Shown piece by piece: positions 36,024-47,800 of a stretch of DNA of 64,000 bases. The DNA comes from Anagrus nilaparvatae (Eukaryota > Arthropoda > Insecta > Hymenoptera > Mymaridae). The position numbers were made by a program, and so were the translations under genes. Where the stretch lies: the NCBI GenBank assembly GCA_022575985.1, contig JAKSXM010000238.1, forward strand, positions 14,154,001 to 14,218,000, written 5' to 3'. Numbering within the stretch: position 1 is the first letter of the stretch; every line of letters starts with the position of its first letter. Below the pieces are notes generated by a model. It did no database searches and was not told the DNA's origin. It saw only the letters and a program-made list of their open reading frames with translations.

Positions 36024-38137
36024 TTATTCTACTGAATTAGTCCTCATAACGTTGAACGATGTGTAAGAAAACTTGACTACCTGTAATAAAATTATTATTA
36101 GTTCATAAATTTAAATAATTTTAAATCTTATTTCAAACTTTTCTTTAACTTTTGGACCAATTGGATGGAATATTCTTTGGAAAAAAAAATAATTTACTGA
36201 TAATAAAAAAACTGTGACATAGAACTTACTGTTTTAAATAACTCAAATGATAATATTGTTAAAAACCCTCCTGTCATTAGTATTGGTTTCATCGATCTTT
36301 GCAGAACAAATATCAATTTTTTTTTTGATTTGTTTGTCAAATGATACCAATTTTCTTGTAAAAGAGATGATCCAAAATTTTCACTCTAAAAATAAAGAAT
36401 TTTATCCTAATTAATAATAACTACGCATTTCCACAATCTATATGAACAAGTACTAAAAACCCAAATACCAGATATTTTTATTTATTGGACCAAAAAGGTG
36501 CGAATTTTAAGGTATTCTTTAGCCCTCCTTTAGTTTTATTATGGGTACTTTATTTTGGAACTAATAATAATTTATGCTTTTTTTTTTTTAATATCCCCAT
36601 TGGTCGTTGTAGCCTTTTTTGGGTTATTTTAAAGCGTTTTTCAACATTTTTTAAATCCTGCCAATTTGAGTCTTTGCAAAAACTTTCTTTCATTATTTAC
36701 ATTTAAATTTTGTAGTAAGCTCATCGTGAATATTTTGGTTCTTAATTCAAAAAACAGCCTTGTTAAATGCTACATTGAGTAACGGAACCATTTTTCAAAA
36801 AAATTATAAATATAAGATCCAAAAAACATAAGTACCAATGATAAAACCGAGGGAAAACTTAAATGCATAAAAAGCTTATGGGCCACCAGTTATCACTAGA
36901 TTAAAAAGAGTACTTTTAATAAATCTATGGTGGACAGTGTGTTAATTGTGTTTATTTTTTTACTAACTTACTGACAATTTAACTTCATTTCCAAAATAAC
37001 AATATAATAATAGATCCATGAGAAGATTATTTAAATACATCAACACTATTATTGTATTAATCAAAGTATCAGTATTCATGGCAAGTTGATAAATGCTAGT
37101 AGAAAGTACCAAAAAACTTGTAAAGACCTGGACCAGTATGGCGATTTGAAAGGTTTCATTTATTAAATTTGCATAACTACAAAATCGTATTCCACTTAAA
37201 TATTAATTAAATAATGGACACTCACAATCATACTTACTCATACACAAGCTGATGATTTCTGATAAATTGTCTAAAAAAAGTTGCTTCTTTTTCAGCTATT
37301 ATTTCCATGCTCAAATAATTTTTTATTTGGGTTTCATCAAATTGTTTATTAGTTAAAAATTTACGATTTTCAACAAATTGTCTAAAACAATCAGCTTTTT
37401 TATTTGATACGATATCCAATTTTTTAAATTCTTTCATTTCATTGACAAATAACCGAAATCTAGATTTAAGTATTTCTATTTGAGCACATGCTTGATTCAA
37501 AAAAGCAACGTACAAACAATCAAAGGACACGTAAATTCCAGAGCAATATAACATGTAAATAACTTCGATAATTAAAATTATTTTGTAAGTATTACCGTTT
37601 AAATCAAATGGTAGCCACAATCTTATTGGTAACTCAAAATTATTATTGCTTTGAAGAACAGGTGTCATTGTTAAAAAAACAGATGTTACTGATGCAACTG
37701 AAGTAAATGTTATTGTGAGTATTCTAAAATATTTTAAAATTATTATATTATTAACTGAAGTTAAAATTTTTTTAATTATTCAAATACCTGACAAGAAAGC
37801 TAAATTTTTCTTGTATATCAAATTCTAATTTGTTTTTAGCCACCACTTCATCATTATTTATCATAATTTGTAATTTACTTAAATTACGTCTTTGAAATAT
37901 CATGATATTTACTTTAACCGTCATTACAATTAAGGTAACGTATAAAAATAATAATTCATTTAAATCACTCAAATTTGATATATTAATTAAACTTGTCGTA
38001 TTTCCAATAACAATTAAGTGCGTAAAAATGAATATGCAAATTGAATAACATTTATACAACTTTTTGTAATTATTATTTTCGGACTTCCACAATCCATAAT
38101 ATGTTAAAAATTTTAACGGAATATGTAAAATATCCAT
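36024..38137 (-). CDS. Odorant receptor (insect 7tm_6 family), gene 1 of a tandem pair
   Basis: Exons in reading order: 38137-37788, 37723-37238, 37176-36972, 36385-36230 and 36080-36024 (TAA). Phases 2, 2, 0 and 0 fit throughout, giving 417 residues. Insect odorant receptors are seven-pass membrane proteins with inverted topology. They form ligand-gated cation channels with the co-receptor Orco in sensory neurons. Family signs are several hydrophobic segments, the conserved C-terminal part (CYFGNEV, then LQRSMKPILMTGGFLTILSF) and the short last exon VVKFSYTSFNVMRTN. Length and exon pattern are usual for the family. The start MDILHIPLKFL is the first ATG of the frame and gives a normal N-terminus. 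Exon 2 is 105 bp longer than in the neighbouring receptor and holds a duplicated segment with FRQF twice. No damage is seen, so the gene looks functional. Ligand unknown. Confidence 0.92.
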
Positions 38138-38766
38138 GTTAATACTTGAAAAGTACTTAATAATATGTTAAAGGTGTAAAGAATCGCACGTATTTTATAA
38201 TAACTCGAAGGTAGCATTGTTTTCTATGATGATTGATTTTATAACGTGTAAGTGGAACAATTAAATTAATTATCATACAGAAAATTTCAAAATTTTATAT
38301 TGAAATAATTTTTTTATTTGTACAATAAAGGACATAATCATTATAATCAATATTTAATATGTAACTCGTAGTTTTAATATTTATTCTTTTGTCGTTTGCG
38401 TAATCGGAAGTGGGTTAAATATCAGTAAGTAACCGTGTATAAAGCTCGGTGTAAAGGTGCTTCTATTTTTTTTTTAAATTAGTTTTTTTTCAAAAAAATT
38501 TTCCAAAAAAAATTATTATGAAGAAATATTTAAATACTATAGACTTACTTCAGTTTAAGTTACGACGAAGGGGTAGAAGAACTGTAAAGTTACTGGTCTT
38601 CCCCTGAATAGCTTTAATTTAGATCGTTGATAATGAATTTCGGGGAATTTTCTATTAGAAATTAGGACTTCATCCTTATATTAGCAAAAACTACCCAAAA
38701 GAGGTTTAAATTGATTAAAATATAAAATAAAATTTAAAAATTTTCTGAATCTTAGTTTTAACATTT

Positions 38767-38880
38767 TAGTAGCGGTGGATCCAACGAGAAACAAAGAGGG
38801 GAGGTCGTCCTCCTGAAACCAAAAATATAAATAAAATTTTTAAAAAAATTGATAAAAATTTGCTAGATCCACCGCTACAT
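38767..38880. mobile_element. Short inverted-repeat element (about 113 bp)
   Basis: GTAGCGGTGGATCCA near 38770 is mirrored by GATCCACCGCTAC near 38867-38879. A related single end (AGTGGTGGGTCCAGCGGGA) occurs near 39104. Confidence 0.55.
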
Positions 38881-40134
38881 CTTAGTAATATTTTAGTAAT
38901 AATTTATAAAAATTTTACCCAAGGGGATAATTAGAAGGGGTTGAAACTGCCCCTAAATGATGATTTGGATATTATAAAAGAACTAACTGAACAAAACTTT
39001 CTGGTATAATCACCAATTTTATTTCTGGTCTTTTTTATTAAAAAATAGTACGAAATCCTTAAATGGAGAAAATCATCCCCAAAAGGAAGTTTTTTGCCAG
39101 TGGTGGGTCCAGCGGGATTCAAGGAAGTAATCGCCCTTTCCTGTAAACCAAAAGTTAAAAAAAGTAGATTTATAATGTGGAAATTTTCCTCTTCCACAAT
39201 TATAAATAAATTTTTAGAGTTAGAGATTTGTCAAGAAAAAGGTCAATAAGTTCACTAAAAATAATTCAAGACTCCTTTTTCTCGACAAGTTTCAGAGGGG
39301 GTCTAATCTTTATAATCATCCTAATTATCATCCCTGCGGTTTCTATATGTTTCTATAATTTTTATGATACAATTTATTAAGGTCTTTCAAACCAGATTTT
39401 CGATTCGGCGTGAGCAAAGGAAAGAATTTGTTCTTAAGTATAAATTCTTTGTAAGGCACTAAGGTGTCAAGAACTGAAATAATATGTTTTGCAGTGTTAC
39501 CCCAAATTAAATCGATATCACTGTTTTTAAAAGCTTAAAATTTTTTACAAAAAATTATAGCAAAAGAGGAGGTGGAAGGGAGGTCAAGATAGCGAAAATT
39601 TAAAAAAAGTTATCGGTGGACGCGATAGTTCCATTTGGGTAAATAAAAAAAAATTTTAACTTGAATAAAATAGTGACCTAAAAAGGAAATTTTTTCTTGG
39701 CCTAAGTATTTTTCGCTCTCTAATTTGTTAAAAATCAAAATGTTTTAATGTAATAAATATTTTTCAGTAAATCTATAAACAAGCGTATTATCATGTTATA
39801 TTATGATAATTTAAAAGTTATAAATTATTTACTATTTATGGAGGGTAAAAGCTTCGTTTATTGGAATACTTTAAACTCCTCAATAATACAATAATAAGGT
39901 TGATATAAATTTTTAATAATAGCTATTAAGAGAATATAACAATAGAAATTTTAAACTCTGCAATCCATAATAAGTGTAAGCTTATAACTTGTGATTCTAA
40001 AAAGATATCAATAAAATTTTAACAGTAAGAATAAAAAATAAGCTTTACAATTATTTTTTGGTACGCCTGATTTTTTACAGCTTTAAATCAACATTAAAGT
40101 TTATAAAATTTATTTAAATTTAAATATATAACTA

Positions 40135-40526
40135 CACTGTAAAAAGTAACTTAAAAGAATAGAATGTTTTCGAAAAATTAGAAAATTTTCAAAAAAAATT
40201 TTAAATATTCGATAAAAATCGTAAATTTACTAAATTTAGTATATTAACGAAAAATTCGAGAATTTTCCATTTTTTTTTTGTGAATTTATGAAAAAAGTTG
40301 TATATTCACAACTATTTTTCGGAAATTTACAATTATTTTTGTAAATTGTTGAAAAAAAATTGTAAATTATCAATTTTTTTGGAGAATTCCCCAAAAATAA
40401 TCGAGAATACTCGAAATTTTTGTTAATATACTAAATGTAGTAAATCTACGATTTTTTTCGAATATTTACTTTTTTCGAAAATATTCTTATTTTTTTGTTA
40501 ATCTAAGGAAGTTACTTTTTACAGTG
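40135..40526. mobile_element. Tc1/mariner-type MITE, about 392 bp
   Basis: The ends CACTGTAAAAAGTAACT and AGTTACTTTTTACAGTG are perfect inverted repeats, each flanked by TA. That is the target duplication of the Tc1/mariner superfamily. The interior is AT-rich with mirrored TCGAAAATT-type words and has no open frame. Confidence 0.8.
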
Positions 40527-40734
40527 TAGTAATTACAGTTAACAAACGAGATTATAATCATTAAATTATAAAATGCAATTTTAATTTTAAATTATAGTTT
40601 GAAAAGTATATTTCTTGTAAATCATTTTTTATGCAATTTATAAAATTAAAACTATAGAGACTATCAAATCTATTCCAAGGCTGCAAAATATTATTTTAAG
40701 TGAGGACAAATTTTAGAAATATACAATAATTGCA

Positions 40735-40740
40735 TTTATT
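40735..40740 (-). terminator. Possible polyadenylation signal of odorant receptor gene 2
   Basis: AATAAA on the minus strand about 50 bases after the stop codon. Confidence 0.45.
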
Positions 40741-40786
40741 GATTTGTGAAAAATCATTAAACATTTTTTAAATCCATCATTTAACT

Positions 40787-43700
40787 TTATAATTTTCGTA
40801 TCATGTTAAATATTGAATAACCTGAGCGAAGTACCTAAAAATTGAAGACATAAAAAATCATTATCTGATTCTAAATTTAAACTGTTTAGATCAAAGTCGT
40901 ATTGTATTTACAAGAGGTGATCGGAACATTTGGGGCGCAAAATTAGAATCTATTGTTATGGATGAATTTAATATGTTGAAAAAACCATAGAAGTAAAATC
41001 TTTTACTTTTATGGAAAAAAGACCCAATATAATTTCCTTTTGCCCCAACGCACCTTCTGGGCCTAGAAATGCAGGGCTCAATGTCACGATAATGTTATGG
41101 TTTTTAGGCAATTTTCCAAATGACATTGTCATCTTGCAGTCCAACCAAAATACACCTGTATGGTCTCATTTTTTTTTTTTTTTTATAAGTGAGTTTCAAT
41201 CCCTAAAAACTGCAATTTTTTATTATATCAATCCCTTCATTGCTATACACAATAAAGAAATTGCCCATTTTTGGCTCAAAATGACCTATTTTTAAAATTA
41301 AAAGTTTCAAAAAATTTTTCTCTCGTTCAAATAGCTTTAGGCGTTTCCAAATATGGCTCTACAAAGATAAGAAAAAATATGATTTAAAAAAAAATCTTTA
41401 ATTGAGACTGTTTTAAATTGTAAAATTTGCTAAATGTATACAATCGAAGAGGAACGAGTAAAAAATTTTCGTAATTTGAAGTTCATGTAAAATATTTGAG
41501 ACCAATAAGACCAATTTTTATCGAAAATTGCAAAATTGGCAGCAATTTAAAAATTTTAAGCCAAAAATGGTCATTTGGTTTATTGACTATAGCGATGAAA
41601 GGATTGGTAATAAAAAATTGCAGTTTATGGGGATTAAAGGTGGCATTTATACGAAAAAATGAGATGGAGCAGGAAGTATTTTGATTGAATTGCAAGATGA
41701 CAGCGTTATTTGGAAAATTACCTTAGAACCCCATTGTATATTGATCGCTGCGTATCTAGGCCCTGAAGGTGCATTGGAATAATCACAGGGTATCTTGGCT
41801 GTTTTTTTGACATATTAAAGTCCTCTATAACTATAGATTATAATTTTGCGAACCAAATGTTACGGTTTCTTTGTTAATGTGAAATATGGAATAATTGGAA
41901 AATAATTTTTTTCAACATAAAATTTTTTTGCAACAAACCTTCTTATATGTTTCAAAAGATAAAATAAATATGGTTCCATCCGTAATTACAATAGGCCTTT
42001 TAGAACGTTCCATTATTATTAAAAGATTTTTCACCATATTTGGCTGTAGTTGCACCCAATCACAGTCAAAAATTTCATGAAAAAAATCCTCGCCCTGAAA
42101 ATATTTCATTAAAACATCATTTAAAAGTATATTCATTAATAAAAAGAATTTAAATTCACTTACTTTCAATGTAACTTGACTGCCAAAATAACAAGTAAAA
42201 AGTAATTGATTGAATTGACAAATAATTACACCTATAGCTTCAATTACATCGGGGTCTAATTTTGTACTTATCGAAATTTGAAATAATGCTGTTCCAATCA
42301 TTATAACGGCTGCAGATAAGTAAGAAATGTAATTGTATTTAAAAGCTTCATTTATTTCATCCACAAAACTAAAAAAAATCTATATTATTATCTGTTACGG
42401 TGGCTCACGGAGTTTATAAAAAACGAATAATATGAACTAAAATTTAGTGGAGATGAAGATAATAAAAAAACAAATCCATTGATCCCAAACAATACCCAGG
42501 TTCCCGATTAATTAAGAAAGAAAATTTTTAAGGTTAACACGCGTTCTTATTGGAGTTGATATTGTTTTACTTCCTACTAATTAAAGAACGAATCTTTTTA
42601 GATATAATTGTACACACGTGTTATTTAACAAAAATTGAAACTTTTCCAAGAAAAAATACAATAGTTGCCGATCAAATTAATAATAAAAATAATTTTAGTC
42701 GCGGGCCCCATTCAATAAAATGTTTTGTTATTTTAAAATTTTGTTTTCACCGCACTCACTATATAAAAAAATGCAATATTATTAATAATAACTTTTAAAT
42801 ATTCACGTATCTATAAAATAAATAATAAAATTTAATTGATTAGTTATGCCTCCCTCTAATGCCACCCTAAAATATACGGACCTAAAACTGTGATACCTTA
42901 AGTTGGACCCTTAAATTAAAAGTGTCAGGGGTTATTTCTGAATATTTAAAAGAGTTTAGCCAGCCCAAGTATAATAGTTTTCGTCTCATAGAATAGCAAT
43001 TTTTTTTGGAATATTTTGGACTTACCCTTTTCTGGGTTTCATATTTTTAAAACCCTAAAATAGTGCAATATTTTCAATAGGGTTGATAATAAATAATTTT
43101 AACTTAAATAATGTGAACTCGCTCATAATTGAATCTTGGATTTCATAAAGCATAATTTCACAAAAAACTTAATAACTTTGATTTTTCTTACTTAAAAATT
43201 TCTTGATGATACCTCACGATATCTTTAATCATTAAATTACTGTCCAAATTTGTTGATAACTTATTTTCTGCATACATAATATTTAATTTTTTAATAACTG
43301 ATTTTAAACGCAGACTCAAAATATCCAATTGCAAACAAGCATGTTTAAAAAAGCTGAACATTATGCAGTCACATACAAAAAACATAATACCACCAAAAAT
43401 GCAAATAAATGAGCACCACGTCAGTAATAAATTGTAACGAAATTTATTTAACTGAAATGGTATCCAAAATTTAAATGGCAAATCATAATTTTCTCCATTC
43501 GCAAGAATTATTGGCAACAAATAAAATAAACCAGCTGAAACCCCAAGTGACGCGATGTACAATATAATTTTTCTAAATAAATGTATAAAAATTATTATTG
43601 TAATAGAAAAATACTGAAATTTTAAAATATTTCAATACTGACTTTATTATACTTTCATATTTATTTTTTAAGCTCAATTCTTTATGATTAATCGGAATAA

Positions 43701-44004
43701 ATAAATCGCAGGATAAATAATTTAATAGTCTTTGAATTTTCTCTTTGTTGAGTAAATAATTTATAATTTGTACATACAACCTAATTGTTATAACCAATGA
43801 CATAAAGCACGAATTAAATTCTGGAATTGTGTTTGTATCGTAAACTAAAAAACCAAATTGTAATATAATAGAAAAACAAAATGTTAAATTAACAAAGATT
43901 AAATAAATGTAATAAATAAAGGTTTTGAATTTTGAAGCTTTTGGTAGCCAAATTCCACTGTAAGTAATTAATTGAAAACCAAGTAAAATGTTATTGTTTT
44001 CCAT
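40787..44004 (-). CDS. Odorant receptor (insect 7tm_6 family), gene 2 of a tandem pair
   Basis: Exons in reading order: 44004-43643, 43572-43192, 42368-42164, 42094-41939 and 40834-40787 (TAA). The frame is open for 383 residues. Phases 2, 2, 0 and 0 and the lengths of exons 3 (205) and 4 (156) are identical to the neighbouring receptor, so the two are tandem duplicates. Family signs are multiple hydrophobic segments, CYFGSQV in exon 3, ERSKRPIVITDGTIFILSF in exon 4, and a last exon VLRSGYSIFNMIRKL. The donors after exon 1 (GTCAGT) and exon 4 (GTTTGT) are weaker than usual. The last exon lies 1.1 kb away across an intron that holds an inverted-repeat insertion, so a reader stopping at exon 4 would wrongly call the gene truncated. 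Membrane location and Orco partnership follow from the family; the ligand is unknown. Confidence 0.9.
41030..41790. mobile_element. Inverted-repeat insertion in the last intron of odorant receptor gene 2
   Basis: About 41030-41300 matches the reverse complement of about 41500-41790, with shared words such as GCACCTTC, GGGCCTAGA, AATTTTCCAAAT, GTCATCTTGCA and AACTGCAATTTTTTATTA. The centre is about 200 bp. The frames at 41011-41295 and 41483-41695 are the two arms read outwards, not genes. A diverged piece of one arm (GGACCTTCTGGCCCTAAAAA) is found near 44752. Confidence 0.75.
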
Positions 44005-44274
44005 TTTATTATTTGTTCTAAACTAATTATACTATTTTTTTAGTTTAAGCATTTTTATAAAATGCACCGTTTGTTTATTGTTATATAAGTAAGGTAAATA
44101 TCATTAATTATTCAAATAAGTAAAGTTTACAATGAAATGTTTAGCTATAATTATAATTTGAGTATAATGTCAAAGGGGTAGTAAATATTCAATAAAGACA
44201 AATTTTATTTTATGAAAGTAGAACGAATTTTGGGGTGAGTCCTTCAAAACAGTATAACATTTTTTGGTTTATCA

Positions 44275-44600
44275 TATAGAGGAACATTGTGATAGGTAGA
44301 ATTTTGATTTTTTTTCATATAAGCACGTTTTGAGACCCCAGGAAGCTTTTTTACCGGTTTTTAAGAAAAGCAAGTATGTAAAGTATGTACGTGATATGTC
44401 CGACGTATTGTAATATTAAGACCTAATTTTTTTTCTCAAAAATTTTAATTTGTAATTTTTAGAAATATCCCATTTACTCTATTACTCGAATCTAATGCTT
44501 AATTCTCAAAATTTTTGTCTCAAAATTTTTTACATCTAAATACAAAAAAAAACACTTCTAGTTTTTTGGTTCTTGGACGTAGTACCTAATTTCTTTACAC
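44275..44600 (-). mobile_element. Element with GGTTCCTC ends, reversed 5'-truncated copy
   Basis: Read on the minus strand it gives the right-hand part of the elements at 34892 and 46781: the AAAAACCGG-TAAAAAAGCTTCC block, AACGTGCTTAT and CCTATCACAATGTTCC. The microsatellite is shrunken and the left half is missing. Confidence 0.6.
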
Positions 44601-44795
44601 GGAATTTTTAGTTTTAGGAAATTCATTATCATTTATTATAGATTGGAAATAATTATAGACTGCCATATTTGAGTGTTTGTTACAATCTATCCTTATAAAT
44701 AAGATTATTATATTGAAAAAACATCCCCTATACCCCTCCATTTATTTCAATGGACCTTCTGGCCCTAAAAATACAGAGATCCTTTTTTTTTTAAT

Positions 44796-44801
44796 TTTAT
44801 T
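44796..44801 (-). terminator. Possible polyadenylation signal of the QRICH2-like gene
   Basis: AATAAA on the minus strand about 40 bases after the stop codon at 44838-44840. Confidence 0.45.
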
Positions 44802-44837
44802 AAAAATGCTTAAAATATTTGAAAACAAAATATCGAT

Positions 44838-47800
44838 TTATGCCACTGTAATATTTTCTTCTGATACTTTTGAATCGATAAACCATTTTCCCTTATACAC
44901 GTTACCATCTGCACCCTCAACGAAACCAGTTATCAACTGTAAGTCATGTAAGCCTTTTTGACTAACAAAATTTCTCGTTGCATTTATCTTCTGTCGGGGT
45001 GTTATAGTTGTATGGCTTCCACCACAATAACGATTGCATGGTTTTTCACTGAAGATAAAAGCAGAAAAGTATAAATTTTAAAAAGTCAGAAAAAATTTGG
45101 AATTTATAAAAAAAAAAAAAAAAATTTAGTCAAATTTAATATTTAAAAAAATACTCACATTTCTGATTCCAACTCCATTCCCTCGGTAGTATATTTGATT
45201 GTTCTAATGTTATCCAAAATCTTTTTTTGCTTCCTAACATTGTCTAATTTAAATACCAGTTCAGGTCTCATACTTTTTTTACAAGTAGTTGTATTAGCTA
45301 CTTTATTTTTTGTTTCTGTATTCATAAACGCATCCTTGTCACAAGAAATGCAACGCATATTCCTAAATTACAAAATAAAAATTTTTGATTAATAACATGT
45401 ATTTTGCAGTTAATTTATGAATTAATTAGTCAAATAATACATTGATTTAACACATATTGTTTTTAATAAAAATTACCTCAAAACTTTTCTAGCACCAGCT
45501 GATTCATTTTCTTTTTTAATTTCTAAAAGTTTAGTCAACTGTTCTTTCATTAATTTTAATTCATTTTCAAGATATTCTTTGTATTCTTCGAATTCCTTTT
45601 TATCTAATTTATCTTTCATAAATTCTTTTATTTCGTCCATCGATTTTTGCCAATTCGTTTCAAGATGATTTAATTTCAAAGTAAGTTCTTCGAGTGCATT
45701 CGTTATTTCGTCAAAGGCTGTATTAAATATGTTTATATCTACCTGCATTAATTTTAATGAGTCAATATTATTCTACAAAATCTTAAAAACATTAATTACC
45801 TTTTTTTCTAGTTCCCATTTATCAGCTTTTTCAGCAAGGGCTTCTTCAACATATTCTTTGTCAGCTTTTACACATCTTAAGTTAGCAACTTGATCTTCCA
45901 TAATCTAAAATTTTAGTTCATGTCTTTAGAAAACCATAAAAATAAATTAAAAGAAATATAAATGTTACTTTAGTTTGTTCAATTAATTCATCTTTGTCAA
46001 ATTCTAAACGACAAATAGCACTTTTGATACTTTCAAGCTCACATTTTATCTTTTTTATATTTTTTACAATTTCTTCGTTATTTTGTTCACCAAATACGAT
46101 TTCGCTTATCTTACTTAAAGAGTTGTTAATACATTTAACATATTTTTCAAATTTTTCATTTAAGGTTTGCATTGAACAATTTAATGAATTCTCGATGTCT
46201 GTTATTAACTCATTACATGGTGACTGTTTATTATTATTGTTGTTACCAGATTTTTCTGATATTAAAACATAATTATCTTGTAGGGTTACTGTTTTTAAAT
46301 TTGTTGGGCATCTTGGTGTTATTGGCTTAACATTCTTTTTGTTTGCACCTTAAAACATAGAAAATTAATCTTACTTCTTATTTTTTTAACATGGAACATG
46401 TTCATTGGATGGGGTATTTGAAAAAGTTTGGCTCGGCAGGAGGGGGGTGAAAAATTAACGTTTTTAGGGGGGAGGGTGAAATAGGCGTAGAAGAGGGAGT
46501 CAGAGCCTGATCAGGCTCTAATAAGCACAAGAACTTAGAATACTTTAAGTTGATTTTTGGGATTTAGGATAATTAATATTTCAGGATTTATTGCAATTTC
46601 GGTTTTTGGATTTATTATTGTTATGAGTGAACATGTTCCATGCTCGTCGGTTGTGTAGTTACACAAACCGGTTATAAATTTTTTTAAAGCTGTGATATTA
46701 ATTTTAAGTTCTACAATGGCTGGGCAATAATTTAGGAATTATAGAAAAAATTCGAGTTTTTTCTATTTTAAATAAAAAAAACTAGCTGGCACTAAGGTTC
46801 CTCAAACAATGAGCTTAATACTTCAATATGCCATATATATCACAGATAACAAGCATGCAATCATACATACATTTCTATTAACTTTTAAAAGTTTTTTTTA
46901 TTGATCAAAAATTTTCCAAAAAATTTTCAAAAAATTGATTATTAGATTCGAGATATCGAGTAGAAACCATATTTTCAAATATAAATACTTTCATGGAACT
47001 AAATGAAGTATTACACCAAAAAAAAAAAATATTGCAGTTTTAAAATTTTTTTTGTTTTTTTAATTTTGAGGAAAAAATTTTGAAAAAATCCGGTATCAGA
47101 TCAAAAAAATGACTATAAACAAACTTTCTAAAACTAGTACTTTCATAGAAATAAATTAGGTACTACGTCCAAAAAGAAAAAAAAAATTGGTGTTTTTTGT
47201 ATTTTTTTGTGAAAAAAATTTTTGCAAAAAAATTTTCGAAAAATTAAGTATCAGATTCGAGATATCGAGTAAAAATCATACTTTCAAATATAAGTACTTT
47301 TATGAAAATAAATGAGGTATTACATCCAAATTAAAAAAAAAAAAAGTACTTAGAGCTTTTTTGGTGAAAAAATTTTTGAAAAAAAAATTAGGTCTTAATT
47401 TCATAACGGTTGTGAAACATCACCGGTTACAATATTTTCAGATATTAGTACTTTCATGGAATTAAATGAGGTATTACATCAAAAAAAAAAAAAAATTTTG
47501 CAGGTTTTTTAATTTATATGTTTTTTTAATTTTGAGAAAAAATTTTTGAAAAAATTCGGTATCAGATTCAAAAAATGACTATAAACAAACTTTCTAAAAC
47601 TAGTACTTTCATAGAAATAAATTAGGTACTACGTCCAAAAAGAAAAAAAAAATTGGTGTATTTTGTATTTAAATTATATTAAAAAAATAAAAAGTACCTC
47701 GAGCTTTTTTGATAAAAAAAATTTTTGAAAAAAAAATTAGGTCTTAACTCCATAATGTTTGTGAAATATCACCAATTACATACATACACACACACACACA

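Larger units (their letters stand above)
38138..40786. other. Intergenic region between the two odorant receptor genes
   Basis: No exon was found. It contains a short inverted-repeat element at 38767-38880, a related fragment near 39100, and a Tc1/mariner-type element at 40135-40526. The minus-strand open frame at 38931-39197 reads through repeat sequence and is not supported. Confidence 0.65.
44005..44837. other. Intergenic region between odorant receptor gene 2 and the QRICH2-like gene
   Basis: It contains a truncated, reversed GGTTCCTC element (44275-44600) and a fragment of the inverted-repeat arm near 44740-44790. No gene was seen. The plus-strand frame at 44677-44961 runs antisense into the last exon of the QRICH2-like gene and is a shadow. 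Confidence 0.65.

Noticed and set aside
44677..44961. 94-codon plus-strand open frame
   Set aside because: It is antisense to the last exon of the QRICH2-like gene, whose minus-strand frame has family-specific motifs.
45743..45772. Extra ten codons at the start of QRICH2-like exon 10
   Set aside because: Using them would leave a 27-bp intron, below any normal insect intron; the GCAG acceptor giving 57 bp is preferred.
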